Source of the DNA: a virus
DNA: 48,806 bases
Virus record (IMG/VR): IMGVR_UViG_3300031539_000053
Coordinates: 1-48,806 of that record
Direction: 5' to 3' (one strand)
The translations under genes and the position numbers were made by a program. The notes under the pieces are model-generated. The model ran no database searches and was not told the DNA's origin. It saw only the letters and a program-made list of their open reading frames with translations. Positions 39,026-46,831 of this stretch are shown here, piece after piece. Each line of letters starts with the position of its first letter. The first letter of the stretch is position 1.

Positions 39026-39678
39026 CCGTCGTAGTTGCCCCAGTCACGCGGACTGTTGAAGACGTACCCATCGCAGTCCTTACAGAGATCGAGTGACTGC
39101 GAGCCCTCGACATCATGGCAACACAGGGCGAACGAGCCGTCCCAGAGCACAACCTGCCACGAGTCCTTCAGGTAGGAGCAACGCTGGGCACCGCCGTGCT
39201 GAGGCAGGTCGAGGTACCCACTGAACGAAACCATCTCCTTCTTCGGGGCGTCCGACTTCACCAGCAGTCGGTGCTCGGTGAACTCCAGCCCCTCGGGGAT
39301 AGCGAAGCTCTTGAGGCGCACGCCGAACGGATCGGTGTGCAGGCGCAGCCACGACAGCCCTGCATCGCGAAGACGCTCGAGGCGTGCCTGCACCAGACCC
39401 TTGCCGTTGGTTGAGAAGCCGACGGTGACACCGAGCTCGACCGCCACCTCGATCAGCCGCTCCAGCTTCTTGTGGAGGAGGGGCTCGCCGAAGTGATGTA
39501 GAGAGACGACCTTGTTCTCCATGCAGGCGATGGCTGCACGAAGCGTCGCCTCCTCGATGAAGCCTCGCTTGCGTGCGTGCGTGGGCTGCGGGCAGTAGGT
39601 GCAGGTCGCGTTGCACCAGTTCGTGGTCTCGATCTGGTAGACCTTTCGCGAGTCTGGGGCCGCGTCGAAGACGCTCAC
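39022..39678 (-). CDS. Radical SAM enzyme (second in the block)
   Basis: A 218-residue protein. The GTG start overlaps the previous stop. C22-x3-C26-x2-C29 (WCNATCTYCP) is the canonical cluster motif, followed by a GGE-like HHFGEPLLHKK and GFSTNGKG. The C-terminus carries extra Cys (RCSYL, FALCCHDVEG, LCKDCDGY), a SPASM-like arrangement for a second cluster. It differs from QueE, so it likely does another step, perhaps tailoring the base. Confidence 0.75.
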   Translation of the reverse strand: MSVFDAAPDSRKVYQIETTNWCNATCTYCPQPTHARKRGFIEEATLRAAIACMENKVVSLHHFGEPLLHKKLERLIEVAVELGVTVGFSTNGKGLVQARLERLRDAGLSWLRLHTDPFGVRLKSFAIPEGLEFTEHRLLVKSDAPKKEMVSFSGYLDLPQHGGAQRCSYLKDSWQVVLWDGSFALCCHDVEGSQSLDLCKDCDGYVFNSPRDWGNYDG

Positions 39679-40013
39679 GAGAACACCACCTTCGCGCCAG
39701 CTTCTCCGTCCTCCCAGATCTCGATCCAAGCGGGCGCACGGTGGCCTGCCTCAGTCAGCTTGGTGAACATGTCCTTCGCGATCATCTCGCACGACTGGGC
39801 ACCGAAGTCGGTGTTGGGCGCGTAGACCTTCCGCATCCAAGCCTGTGCCGTATGGAACTCCACATCCCGGTCATCGTGGCCCACCTTCCACGCAGCAATC
39901 ATCAGGAACAGGTGCCGGTGCGTGTTGGACAGATAGGCGACCTCACCAGGCGCGTTCGGCCAACAGTGGAAGCCTGGGATCCGATGCGTGACTAGGACGG
40001 TTGATTCAGTCAA
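39675..40013 (-). CDS. Hypothetical protein of the FHxWP type, 112 aa
   Basis: I choose TTG 40013, which has GGAG six bases upstream, over a TTG eight codons earlier. The product has GFHCWPNAPGEVAYLSNTH and HRHLFLMIAAW, then HDDRDVEFHTAQAWMRK. Similar small proteins occur beside radical SAM and modification genes in actinophages, as far as I recall. Function unknown. It overlaps the stop of the previous gene by eight bases. Confidence 0.5.
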   Translation of the reverse strand: MTESTVLVTHRIPGFHCWPNAPGEVAYLSNTHRHLFLMIAAWKVGHDDRDVEFHTAQAWMRKVYAPNTDFGAQSCEMIAKDMFTKLTEAGHRAPAWIEIWEDGEAGAKVVFS

Positions 40014-40170
40014 GGGAGACTCCGCGTTTCGAGACAAGGAACCGCAGGGTCGCGGCGAGGAGCCACGCCCTGTCTTCGGTAACGAGCGGTGGTGGAAGAC
40101 CGCGAGCCATCGCGTCGAGGATCATGTTGGCGAGCAACAAGGCATCCTCGCGCTCGGTCTTCGTAGGCAT
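40006..40170 (-). CDS. Small helical protein, 54 aa
   Basis: The ATG at 40170 starts MPTKTEREDALLLANMILDA, followed by ARGLPPPLVTEDRAWLLAATL and a basic end. Codon use and composition look genuine, while the overlapping frame from 40201 looks like a shadow. No ribosome binding site is apparent. Unknown. Confidence 0.45.
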   Translation of the reverse strand: MPTKTEREDALLLANMILDAMARGLPPPLVTEDRAWLLAATLRFLVSKRGVSLD

Positions 40171-40197
40171 GAAGGGGCGCAAGATCTAGGCAGAACA

Positions 40198-41823
40198 TCA
40201 CGACACCTCGCCCCGGTCAACATGGATGCGCAGGTCGGCAGCGCACGAGGCCACATGCTCATCGTGGGTGATCAGGACAACGCACCTGTCCTTGGCAAGG
40301 TCAGCGACAAGGTCGCTCACGGCGTCTCTGCCATCCGCGTCGAGGGAGTCGAAGACCTCGTCGAAGAAGATCGGCGACACCCACTGCGCTCCGGTGTTGG
40401 TTCCGCTCGCGAGCTCAGCCAGCGCCAGGAGCAGCGCAACGTCCACCCGTCGGCGCTCACCTGCACTAGCCCCGAGGTATCCGCTGTCTCCGCCAGCGCC
40501 AACCAGAGTGAGGGAGATCGCATCGATGGTGCCACCTGACTTCTTCTCGGTGTAGGAACGGAGGTTGATAGTGATCGTCGATGCGAGCTTGCGTAGCCAC
40601 GCGTTGGTCCGCGCCTCGATGCTGGCCAAGGTCTGCCCTAGGACATGGGCGCGAGCACCGCGAACGCCCAGGATGCCTTCGCACGCCTCTAGCTCAACAA
40701 CGTCCAAGGTGACCGTCGCGCGCTTCTGCTCGAGTAGGTGCAGCTTCCCGTCGAGAGTCTCGCGCTCGACTCGCTGAGCTTTCAACGGCGCCTCGATGCG
40801 GGCGTAGGCAGCGCGTGCCGCTGTACCATTGTTGAGCCCGGTGCGAATGCTGTCTGCGATCGAAGACAAGCCGTCACGCTCCTCGATGAGCTCCTCCGTC
40901 GAGGACTGGATCTCGTCGAGACGTGTCGCGTTGGACACGCGGGTATCCTCGGCTGTCTGTTGAGCTGAGACGACCTCGTCGTGCAAGGTCTGCCGCAGCT
41001 TCTTGCCAATAGCTTGACCACAGGTGTGGCACGCATCATCGGCGAGGCGCAGCAGCCGGGCCTCGGCGGCGGCGACCTTCTGGCGTGCGGCACCATCTTC
41101 AGCGAGAAGGAGATCTCGCTCGCGGCGCAGGTCAGCTAGCTCATCGTCCACTTCGCTGCGATGACCTTCAACCTTCGCGAGCTCAACGCGACGAAGACCG
41201 GCATCTGGTGGTGGTGGTGTCTCCGCAAGCAACGTCTCCAACGTGACGATGTTCTCCTCTAGGGAGGCCGCCCGTGCGCCACACATCTCTAGGTCCCGCT
41301 CAGTGGCACCCTTGGAGCCTCGTGCCACGCGCAGATCGGCGCGGCAGGCATCGAGGGCGCGGTCGAACCAGCCAAGGCCGAGTAGCTGTTCGAGCAAGCC
41401 CTTACGTTCGGAGTCAGACGCAAGCGTGAAGTGAGCCGCGTCAGAGGCGCTGAACACACACGTCCGACGCCACACCTCGTGCGACCCAACAACAGAGTCC
41501 AACGACTCCTGCGACTTGGTGTTGGTGTCGAAGGTGACTCCGCCGTCGTTGGTGTGCGACCACTCGAGCTTCTTGGTCTTGCCATTCCAGATTCGCGTGA
41601 CCACCAGGCCGGCATCACGCAGCTCAACGTGTCCGCTCTCCTCGAAACGCCAGGGCGACCAGCGCGCACCGCGCAAAGTCTTCCCCCACAAGGCCGTCGA
41701 GATTCCCTCAATGAACGCGCTCTTGCCAGAACCGTTGGGTCCTGTGACCAGGACAACGCCGCGAGCAGGAAGCTCGACCTGACTCGCGTTGTGCGACATG
41801 AACCCAACAAGATCGAGGATCAC
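40198..41823 (-). CDS. SbcC/Rad50/gp46-like recombination ATPase
   Basis: A 541-residue ABC-type ATPase that partners the adjacent SbcD-like nuclease. Walker A GPNGSGKS (28-35), long coiled coils, a CHTCGQ zinc hook near 267, the ABC signature region GYLGASAGERRRVDVAL (about 450) and Walker B PIFFDEVFDSLD are all present. The size is small for the family, typical of phage versions. It should process DNA ends for recombination or replication. Confidence 0.88.
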   Translation of the reverse strand: MILDLVGFMSHNASQVELPARGVVLVTGPNGSGKSAFIEGISTALWGKTLRGARWSPWRFEESGHVELRDAGLVVTRIWNGKTKKLEWSHTNDGGVTFDTNTKSQESLDSVVGSHEVWRRTCVFSASDAAHFTLASDSERKGLLEQLLGLGWFDRALDACRADLRVARGSKGATERDLEMCGARAASLEENIVTLETLLAETPPPPDAGLRRVELAKVEGHRSEVDDELADLRRERDLLLAEDGAARQKVAAAEARLLRLADDACHTCGQAIGKKLRQTLHDEVVSAQQTAEDTRVSNATRLDEIQSSTEELIEERDGLSSIADSIRTGLNNGTAARAAYARIEAPLKAQRVERETLDGKLHLLEQKRATVTLDVVELEACEGILGVRGARAHVLGQTLASIEARTNAWLRKLASTITINLRSYTEKKSGGTIDAISLTLVGAGGDSGYLGASAGERRRVDVALLLALAELASGTNTGAQWVSPIFFDEVFDSLDADGRDAVSDLVADLAKDRCVVLITHDEHVASCAADLRIHVDRGEVS

Positions 41824-43055
41824 AGCGCAGCCTTCCTGTACGCAACCAGCCTAGCTGCCACACCTTCGCGTGTGCCGGGTGGTGCTACCTCGACCAGCCC
41901 CACATAGTCTGCGACCGGCCCCTCACCTTGCGACGCTGCAACCGCTGCCTGTGCCGCGTCCCGAACGAGAGTGTCATCTTCGATGACCTCGACGAACGCG
42001 ACACACTCGCGCTCGAGGTAATTGTCACGCATCGCGGTCGCCTCTACGAGCTGATCAGGTTGGCACCTGATCCGAACGTAGAGCCTCGACCTCGAGTCGG
42101 TTGTGAGGGTGGCGAGTCGGTCACCGGCGTGTCCCGCCGGTGGCGAGGTTGGGCGCTGCGTAGTCGGCGTTGGAGGAACAGATGACCACCGCGCCGGATT
42201 AAGTGACGTACCTAGCGTGAGCGTGTGGAAGCGCGGACCTTCAATCGTGTGTGTAGTGATTGCATTTGGATCGTTGCTGTCCCACATGATCATCCGCCCA
42301 ACGAGATGCTGGTCAGGTTCCTGAAAGCCTGCGGGAACGAGCGTGCCTGGGATAACCGCTGAGGTGAGCACTGGTGTCCGCGCAGGCTCACGAGACTCTA
42401 TGGGGCGATCGGAGTCGAACCGCTTGAAGGCGTGCCAATTACCGGCGAAGGTCATGTGGACGTCTGCCGCGTCCATCCAGAACCGAAGCTGACCGATACC
42501 GACGGCATCGCGGGCAGCCTTCATGAAGGCTGGCGTGTCCTCGTCCCAGATACCGATGTGGGTCGCAAGGAGGCGGATCCTGGTTGTAGCCTTCCCATGG
42601 ACGACCATCGAGTTGGGTAGCCACTCTGATGCCAGCCCTGGGAGGTAGGGTGCGCATAGCAGTTCAACATCGCCAACACAGATGAGCGATGGGTGTGCGA
42701 TCACCTCGATGCCGTCGATGAGCGCGAGGGACGCGCAGGCATGATCGCCTTCGCCGTCTGACTGAGCGTCGTGGTTGCCTAGGATGACGATGACACGCAT
42801 CCCCGGGCGGTACAGCTTACCTTCGAGAAGTGCCGCGGCGGTGCCAGCTACGAGCTGCGGTGTTGGACGCGTGTGATCGAACAGGTCGCCGAGCACGACG
42901 AACATTTTGCATTCGTGCACCGCAGCGCGGGCGCTGGCTTGTTTCAGCGAAGCCAGCGCCGCGGCTCCACGCTCGTTGATGCCGTTGATCATTGCCCCGC
43001 CCCACCTGCGGTGGTTGGCCACATGAACGTCGGCTACAAATGCCACCTTCGTCAT
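41820..43055 (-). CDS. SbcD/Mre11/gp47-like nuclease
   Basis: A 411-residue metallophosphoesterase. Metal-binding motifs ADVH (8-11), GDLFD (56-60), GNHD (93-96) and a later H pair are present. It overlaps the SbcC-like gene by four bases (ATGA), as usual. The C-terminal region is variable and Thr/Pro-rich. The ATG has no ribosome binding site and lies 7 bases after TACCCT. Confidence 0.87.
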   Translation of the reverse strand: MTKVAFVADVHVANHRRWGGAMINGINERGAAALASLKQASARAAVHECKMFVVLGDLFDHTRPTPQLVAGTAAALLEGKLYRPGMRVIVILGNHDAQSDGEGDHACASLALIDGIEVIAHPSLICVGDVELLCAPYLPGLASEWLPNSMVVHGKATTRIRLLATHIGIWDEDTPAFMKAARDAVGIGQLRFWMDAADVHMTFAGNWHAFKRFDSDRPIESREPARTPVLTSAVIPGTLVPAGFQEPDQHLVGRMIMWDSNDPNAITTHTIEGPRFHTLTLGTSLNPARWSSVPPTPTTQRPTSPPAGHAGDRLATLTTDSRSRLYVRIRCQPDQLVEATAMRDNYLERECVAFVEVIEDDTLVRDAAQAAVAASQGEGPVADYVGLVEVAPPGTREGVAARLVAYRKAAL

Positions 43056-43062
43056 AGAATGC

Positions 43063-43068
43063 AGGGTA
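43063..43068 (-). promoter_or_regulatory. Leaderless -10-like box, TACCCT-N7-ATG
   Basis: TACCCT followed by 7 bases and ATG 43055. Only a weak -35 (ACA end) lies 18 bases further. It occupies the 69-base gap before the SbcD-like gene. Confidence 0.4.
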
Positions 43069-43124
43069 GCGGGGTGTAATTCGCGTTGTACGCGGTTTGC
43101 GTGTTTGGGGTCAGATGGCCGAGA

Positions 43125-43454
43125 TCAGGTGCGAGAGAGGCGCTTCCGACCCTTCTCGCTGATCTGATACAGCCCGCGACCGACGTTGTCCACCCAGCCG
43201 CACGACACAGGGCGGCGCAGCGCGTTCCTGGTCTGGAGCTTGGGGTCATCGCCACCAAACAAGCGAGCAAGCCACGCGATCGTTCGCTGCTCGCGCTTGC
43301 CTGAATGGGAGCGCCCATCCAGAGCCTTGACCAGCGCCTTCTCGTCATCGCTGAGAAGATCGTAGCTGAGGTCGCGGGTGGCCGCGCTCTGACCGGTGGT
43401 CGGCTTGGGCCGCTTGTCTTTGGGAACCTTCCGCAGATCCTTCTTCGTTGCCAT
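43125..43454 (-). CDS. Small winged-helix-like DNA-binding protein, 109 aa
   Basis: The ATG at 43454 has AAGGAG at 5-base spacing. The N-terminus is very basic (MATKKDLRKVPKDKRPK). The rest is helical with a wing-like end (RPVSCGWVDNVGRGLYQISEKGRKRL), the pattern of winged-helix domains. It lies between RecA and SbcD and may regulate or assist recombination. Moderate confidence. Confidence 0.5.
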   Translation of the reverse strand: MATKKDLRKVPKDKRPKPTTGQSAATRDLSYDLLSDDEKALVKALDGRSHSGKREQRTIAWLARLFGGDDPKLQTRNALRRPVSCGWVDNVGRGLYQISEKGRKRLSRT

Positions 43455-43479
43455 TGAAACTCCTTGTAGATCGGTTTGA

Positions 43480-43647
43480 TCATGCCTGTGATCGTCTGTC
43501 AAGGGCGATCAAGATCAACGCCGCTTCGATCACCGATGCAAGCACGCGCTTGAAGTCCGCGTCATCATCCAGACAGCACGCCTGAACCTTGATGAGCGCT
43601 GTGGCCATGACCGACTCGACCTTCGTCTGATCTGGTGGGTTCGGCAT
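43480..43647 (-). CDS. Small protein, 55 aa
   Basis: The ATG immediately follows the recA-like stop (TAG then ATG). The product starts MPNPPDQTKVESVMATALIK, includes ACCLDDDADFKRVL and a helical hydrophobic end (SVIEAALILIALDRR). Likely real because it fills the gap with coupled start. Unknown. Confidence 0.45.
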   Translation of the reverse strand: MPNPPDQTKVESVMATALIKVQACCLDDDADFKRVLASVIEAALILIALDRRSQA

Positions 43648-44682
43648 CTAGTCCTCATCCCCGGTCACGCCGGTCAGTTCTTCATCGATGTCGATGTCGG
43701 GGGTGCCTTCGTCCCCTTCGGCACGATCGTGGTTGCCAGCGAAGCCGGGTTGCCAACCCAGCGCCGCGCAGGCCACCCCATACGCCTTCTTCGTGGCGGC
43801 GGTGTTGTTCGGGATCACCTTGCGGTCCTTCGCGAAGTTCACTGTGCTCCACGTGTTCGACCAGCCGGTATCGTAGTAGAGCCGCACCTGCGCCTTGGCC
43901 CAAGGCTTCCCACCAATCTTGGTCTTCGCAGCCATCATGGTGACCTGCTTGCCGACGTGGTCCGTTCCGACCTTGACAGACTTCCCGCTGAACAGTTCGA
44001 GACGAACCGACGCGTGAAACTTGAGGGCTGCGCCGCCTGGCGTCGTCTTGCCACCGCCCCACTTCCCGATGTCGGCCCGCGTCTGGTTGACGATCATGAG
44101 GAACGCACGCTTGTCGATTGCGAGCGCGGTGAGCACGCGCATCGCAGTGCTCATCATCTTCGCGCGATCTCCAACAGATGCCTTGAAGTCCAGCCCTTCC
44201 TCGACCTCGCGCTTCGTTGGGGTTGCCGCAAACGAGTCCCACCCAACGAAGTTCGGGGGGTCGCCCTTCTTCGTCCGAGGCAGGGACTCGAGGGCAGCCT
44301 CCAGCATCTGGAGCGACTCCTCCAGCGTGTCAGGCTGGGCAAGGATCACACGGTCGAGGTCGCACCCGAACACCGCCGCGCGAGAGGCGTCGAGCGCGTG
44401 CTCGGTCTCGACGAGCACAGCGACGCCGCCTTCCTTCTGCACCCCTGCGATTGCTTGGAACAGCACGCTCGACTTGCCTGCGCCTTCGTCGGCGTAGAGC
44501 TCGACGATACGCCCCAATGGCCAGCCTCCGATGCCAAGGACGTGATGGTCGAGCACATCGATGCCTGTTGGGATCACCTCCTCGATGTCCGAGTCTGCTC
44601 CTTCTGCGAGGAGATGGGCTGTGCCTTTGCCAGCACGCTTGATGATGCCATCGAGGACGGCCTTGATCTTATCGTTTGCCAT
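43648..44682 (-). CDS. RecA/UvsX-like recombinase
   Basis: A 344-residue recombinase. Walker A is ADEGAGKSS (64-72), a phage-type variant of GPESSGKT. VLVETEHALDASRAAVFGCDL matches the RecA block after the first strand, and MIVNQTRADIGKWGG is the L2/NQ-R region. It has an acidic C-terminus, DIDIDEELTGVTGDED. The ATG has no ribosome binding site; an in-frame TGA lies just upstream and a tRNA-like stem ends next to the start codon. Confidence 0.88.
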   Translation of the reverse strand: MANDKIKAVLDGIIKRAGKGTAHLLAEGADSDIEEVIPTGIDVLDHHVLGIGGWPLGRIVELYADEGAGKSSVLFQAIAGVQKEGGVAVLVETEHALDASRAAVFGCDLDRVILAQPDTLEESLQMLEAALESLPRTKKGDPPNFVGWDSFAATPTKREVEEGLDFKASVGDRAKMMSTAMRVLTALAIDKRAFLMIVNQTRADIGKWGGGKTTPGGAALKFHASVRLELFSGKSVKVGTDHVGKQVTMMAAKTKIGGKPWAKAQVRLYYDTGWSNTWSTVNFAKDRKVIPNNTAATKKAYGVACAALGWQPGFAGNHDRAEGDEGTPDIDIDEELTGVTGDED

Positions 44683-44684
44683 GG

Positions 44685-44766
44685 GCGATCAAGTGGGAGT
44701 CGAACCCGGTGGACGCGCCACCTACCACAGCCGTGGGTGCATTATTCACCACAGCCTCTTGATCGC
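44685..44766 (-). other. tRNA-like structured element before recA-like gene
   Basis: On the minus strand the 82 bases begin GCGATCAAG and end CTTGATCGC, a perfect 9-base closing stem, followed by CCA, whose A is the first base of the recA ATG. A GGG-TTCGACT-CCC hairpin has the T-arm loop pattern, and CTGTGGT resembles a His (GTG) anticodon loop. But the T-stem has only three pairs, the D-arm does not pair properly and the variable region is long. It is either a degenerate tRNA or a structured leader. Confidence 0.4.
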
Positions 44767-44829
44767 AGAAAGGTGGGACTGCTCCTGTGTGAATGGAGCA
44801 CGCAGGAGTTGGAGCAGCCCCAAAGAACC

Positions 44830-45666
44830 CTAGTCGAGATCGACCTCATCGTCGAACAGGTCGTCCTCGGCGGTGCGCTGACCGTCGTCAACGTCCACGT
44901 CGATCACGTCCTTCTTCCCCCTCTTCGGGGTAGCGGGGGCACCCACCTCCTCCTTGTCGCCCCACACGTCCTTGGGGTCCTCACCGTCGAACAGTCTGTT
45001 CTGCTGATCGACGGTCGGGATCCGCAAGAGCTGCCGCAGGTCACGCTGGATCTCGATCCAGTCCATGTTCACGAGCTTCGACTGCTCACGCCCAGGCGTC
45101 AGGGTGTAGGCGGTGTCGTCCTTGCCGGTGCCGACGCGCAGGACGCCGATGTTGAACCCGCCGATCGGGTCGAGGAAGTTGCCACCGTTCTCGTCGTCGG
45201 TTCGGATCGCCTTCAGCGCATCGTAGACGCGCTTGCCGAACGCCCAGATGGAGACGGAGTTCTCCGGGTTCTTCGGATCGATGACCACGTTGGCCATCAC
45301 CCGCTTGGACGGGCGCAGGTTCTTCGCGGCCTTGGCGTCGCGCGAGTTGCCGCTGGTCTCGAGCTTGTCAGCCTTCTCGCAGGCGAGGCACTTCTTGCTC
45401 TCGTGCATCTTGGGGCAAGCGAAGATGATCGCCTTCTCGACGCCAGGCATGTTGATGAAGTGCTGGTGCTGGATGACGAAGGGGCTCGGCCAGCCGATCT
45501 TCGGGGGGAGGAAGCGGACGGTCGTGCGACCCACCGGCACCTTCCAGAAGTCGCCTCCCGACGACATCTCCTTCGATTCCTTGTTCATCTGGTCTTCCGA
45601 CCAGTCTCCGTAGGCGACCACTGCGGCCTGGGTGGTCTTCGCGAGCTGCTTCTCTTTGGGTGGCAT
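44830..45666 (-). CDS. gp32-like ssDNA-binding protein
   Basis: A 278-residue protein from ATG 45666, with AGGA nine bases upstream. Residues 35-150 include the OB-like region with a zinc site (FACPKMHESKKCLACEKADK), as in T4 gp32. Aromatic/basic strands (VSIWAFGKRVYDAL) follow, then a long acidic C-terminus (DVDVDDGQRTAEDDLFDDEVDLD-like, in short runs), the usual protein-interaction tail. It is next to recA, consistent with its role in recombination and replication. An upstream TTG at 45714 is less likely. Confidence 0.82.
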   Translation of the reverse strand: MPPKEKQLAKTTQAAVVAYGDWSEDQMNKESKEMSSGGDFWKVPVGRTTVRFLPPKIGWPSPFVIQHQHFINMPGVEKAIIFACPKMHESKKCLACEKADKLETSGNSRDAKAAKNLRPSKRVMANVVIDPKNPENSVSIWAFGKRVYDALKAIRTDDENGGNFLDPIGGFNIGVLRVGTGKDDTAYTLTPGREQSKLVNMDWIEIQRDLRQLLRIPTVDQQNRLFDGEDPKDVWGDKEEVGAPATPKRGKKDVIDVDVDDGQRTAEDDLFDDEVDLD

Positions 45667-45704
45667 GTCCTGTGTTCCTGTGTGAGTTGAGTTGCTTGTC
45701 CGAC

Positions 45705-45733
45705 GCCTTGTCAACGCGGGATGAAATTCCTAC
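45705..45733 (-). promoter_or_regulatory. Two-box start element, copy 7, with a leader
   Basis: GTAGGAA (45727-45733), 14 bases, GACAAGGC (45705-45712). The ssDNA-binding ATG is 38 bases further and has its own ribosome binding site, so at this copy the element cannot be a translation signal. This favours promoter function. Confidence 0.6.
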
Positions 45734-45753
45734 CACGACCCTCTGACTTTTTT

Positions 45754-46080
45754 CTAGACCAGACCCTTCTTCTCAGCGAGCCAGGTGCTGATCACCAGCG
45801 TGCCTTCATCGCCCTCCTCCCTGACCTCGCTGCTGGTGTGAAGCTGGGACAGCGGGATCCACTCCTCCTGCTTCGCGTCGACGGTCCCGAATGGGTCGGT
45901 CGACAGGCCCTCGCCTGTCACGAGGAGCGCGGCTGCGGTCTGCTTGATGGCGCGGATGTTCGGGATCGAGTGGCCGTTGTCAGGCTTCCGGCGACCGCTG
46001 TACTTGCCACGGGACACGGTAGGCTCGCGGTATCCGAATCCGTCCTCGTCGACACCGTCCCAATCCTCCCAACCCATCAC
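45754..46080 (-). CDS. Small protein with WIPLSQ-type domain, 108 aa
   Basis: The ATG overlaps the previous stop (ATGA). The N-terminus is acidic/Gly-rich (MMGWEDWDGVDEDGFGYRE). The C-terminal half (EEWIPLSQLHTSSEV to TLVISTWLAEKKGLV) matches a small widespread phage domain (W.P.SQ........G.L....WLA...GL) usually beside recombination or ssDNA-binding genes. Function unknown. Confidence 0.55.
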   Translation of the reverse strand: MMGWEDWDGVDEDGFGYREPTVSRGKYSGRRKPDNGHSIPNIRAIKQTAAALLVTGEGLSTDPFGTVDAKQEEWIPLSQLHTSSEVREEGDEGTLVISTWLAEKKGLV

Positions 46081-46547
46081 TCAGACCCCGCAGGTTCCCT
46101 GAAACCCGATGTCCCTGCCATCTCGGCACGCGCCAAATGCACAAGGGACTGGAGGTTCTCACGCTTCGCGCGCAGGGCGTCGCAGATGGCGCGCATCGCT
46201 TCTCGCTCATACTCCGCCTCGATCAGCGCGGCCCGGGCGTCGTGAACGATCCTGAGCGCGGTGACCTTGGCGTCGATCTTGGCCTCGGTTGTCTTCTCGC
46301 CCAGCGCCTCCATGTCCTCACGAACAAGAAGACCGTGCGCGGCCTTGATCTCCTCCGATGCCATCTTCGCCGAGATCCAAGCCCTGTGGGCCTTGGCGAA
46401 CTCGAAGCCGTAGTGGGCGATGTCCGCCGGGAGCCGCTCGAGCTCCGTGCGCAGGTCGCCACCGTTGATGTGGATCGCAGCCCGCACATGAGCCTGTGGG
46501 TCTTCGATTGGTTCTGACTGGAACACCTCGTCTAGTTTCGACTTCAT
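46077..46547 (-). CDS. Helical recombination-region protein, 156 aa
   Basis: The ATG at 46547 overlaps the previous stop (ATGA). After MKSKLDEVFQSEPIEDPQAH the protein is a run of charged helices (RAWISAKMASEEIKAAHGLL, KIDAKVTALRIVHDARAALI, REAMRAICDALRAKRENL). Helical proteins like this are common beside gp32/RecA genes in phages and may be mediators or chaperones. No firm family. Confidence 0.5.
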   Translation of the reverse strand: MKSKLDEVFQSEPIEDPQAHVRAAIHINGGDLRTELERLPADIAHYGFEFAKAHRAWISAKMASEEIKAAHGLLVREDMEALGEKTTEAKIDAKVTALRIVHDARAALIEAEYEREAMRAICDALRAKRENLQSLVHLARAEMAGTSGFREPAGSE

Positions 46548-46831
46548 CCTGTCCCCTTCGTTGGTTCTGGTCGCCGGCCGATGATGGCGTGTAGCTCTGA
46601 CATCTCGGCGACGCCTACATAGACTCGATCTCGCCGTCGCCATCGCGGGATCTCGGTATCAATATCGCCTGTTGGGAACCGCTCGCGCACCCAAGCCATC
46701 AGCTTGGGGACGTCGCTGATCCTGATCGAGTCACGACCCTCGCGGAGTGGGCAGAGCCCGCAGGCGAGATCTCCGGTGTCGCCAATGTAGCGAGCCTCGT
46801 TGTCACACTCATTCCGCATGCACTTGATCAT
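46544..46831 (-). CDS. Zinc-binding small protein, 95 aa
   Basis: ATG 46831 overlaps the upstream stop (ATGA). The N-terminus MIKCMRNECDNEARYIGD then DLACGLCPLREG forms a C-x4-C ... C-x2-C zinc ribbon. The rest is charged and helical (VPKLMAWVRERFP). A small regulator or nucleic-acid-binding protein. Confidence 0.5.
   Translation of the reverse strand: MIKCMRNECDNEARYIGDTGDLACGLCPLREGRDSIRISDVPKLMAWVRERFPTGDIDTEIPRWRRRDRVYVGVAEMSELHAIIGRRPEPTKGTG

Noticed and set aside
39675-40013. Second QueD/6-PTPS-like enzyme
   Set aside because: There is an HRH group but no catalytic Cys or PTAEN-like motif.
44685-44766. Functional tRNA gene
   Set aside because: D-stem and T-stem pairing is poor, and no anticodon placement satisfies both loop and spacing rules, so it is listed only as tRNA-like.
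45667-45714. TTG start at 45714 for the ssDNA-binding protein
   Set aside because: It overlaps the second box of the two-box element, and the ATG at 45666 has a better ribosome binding site.
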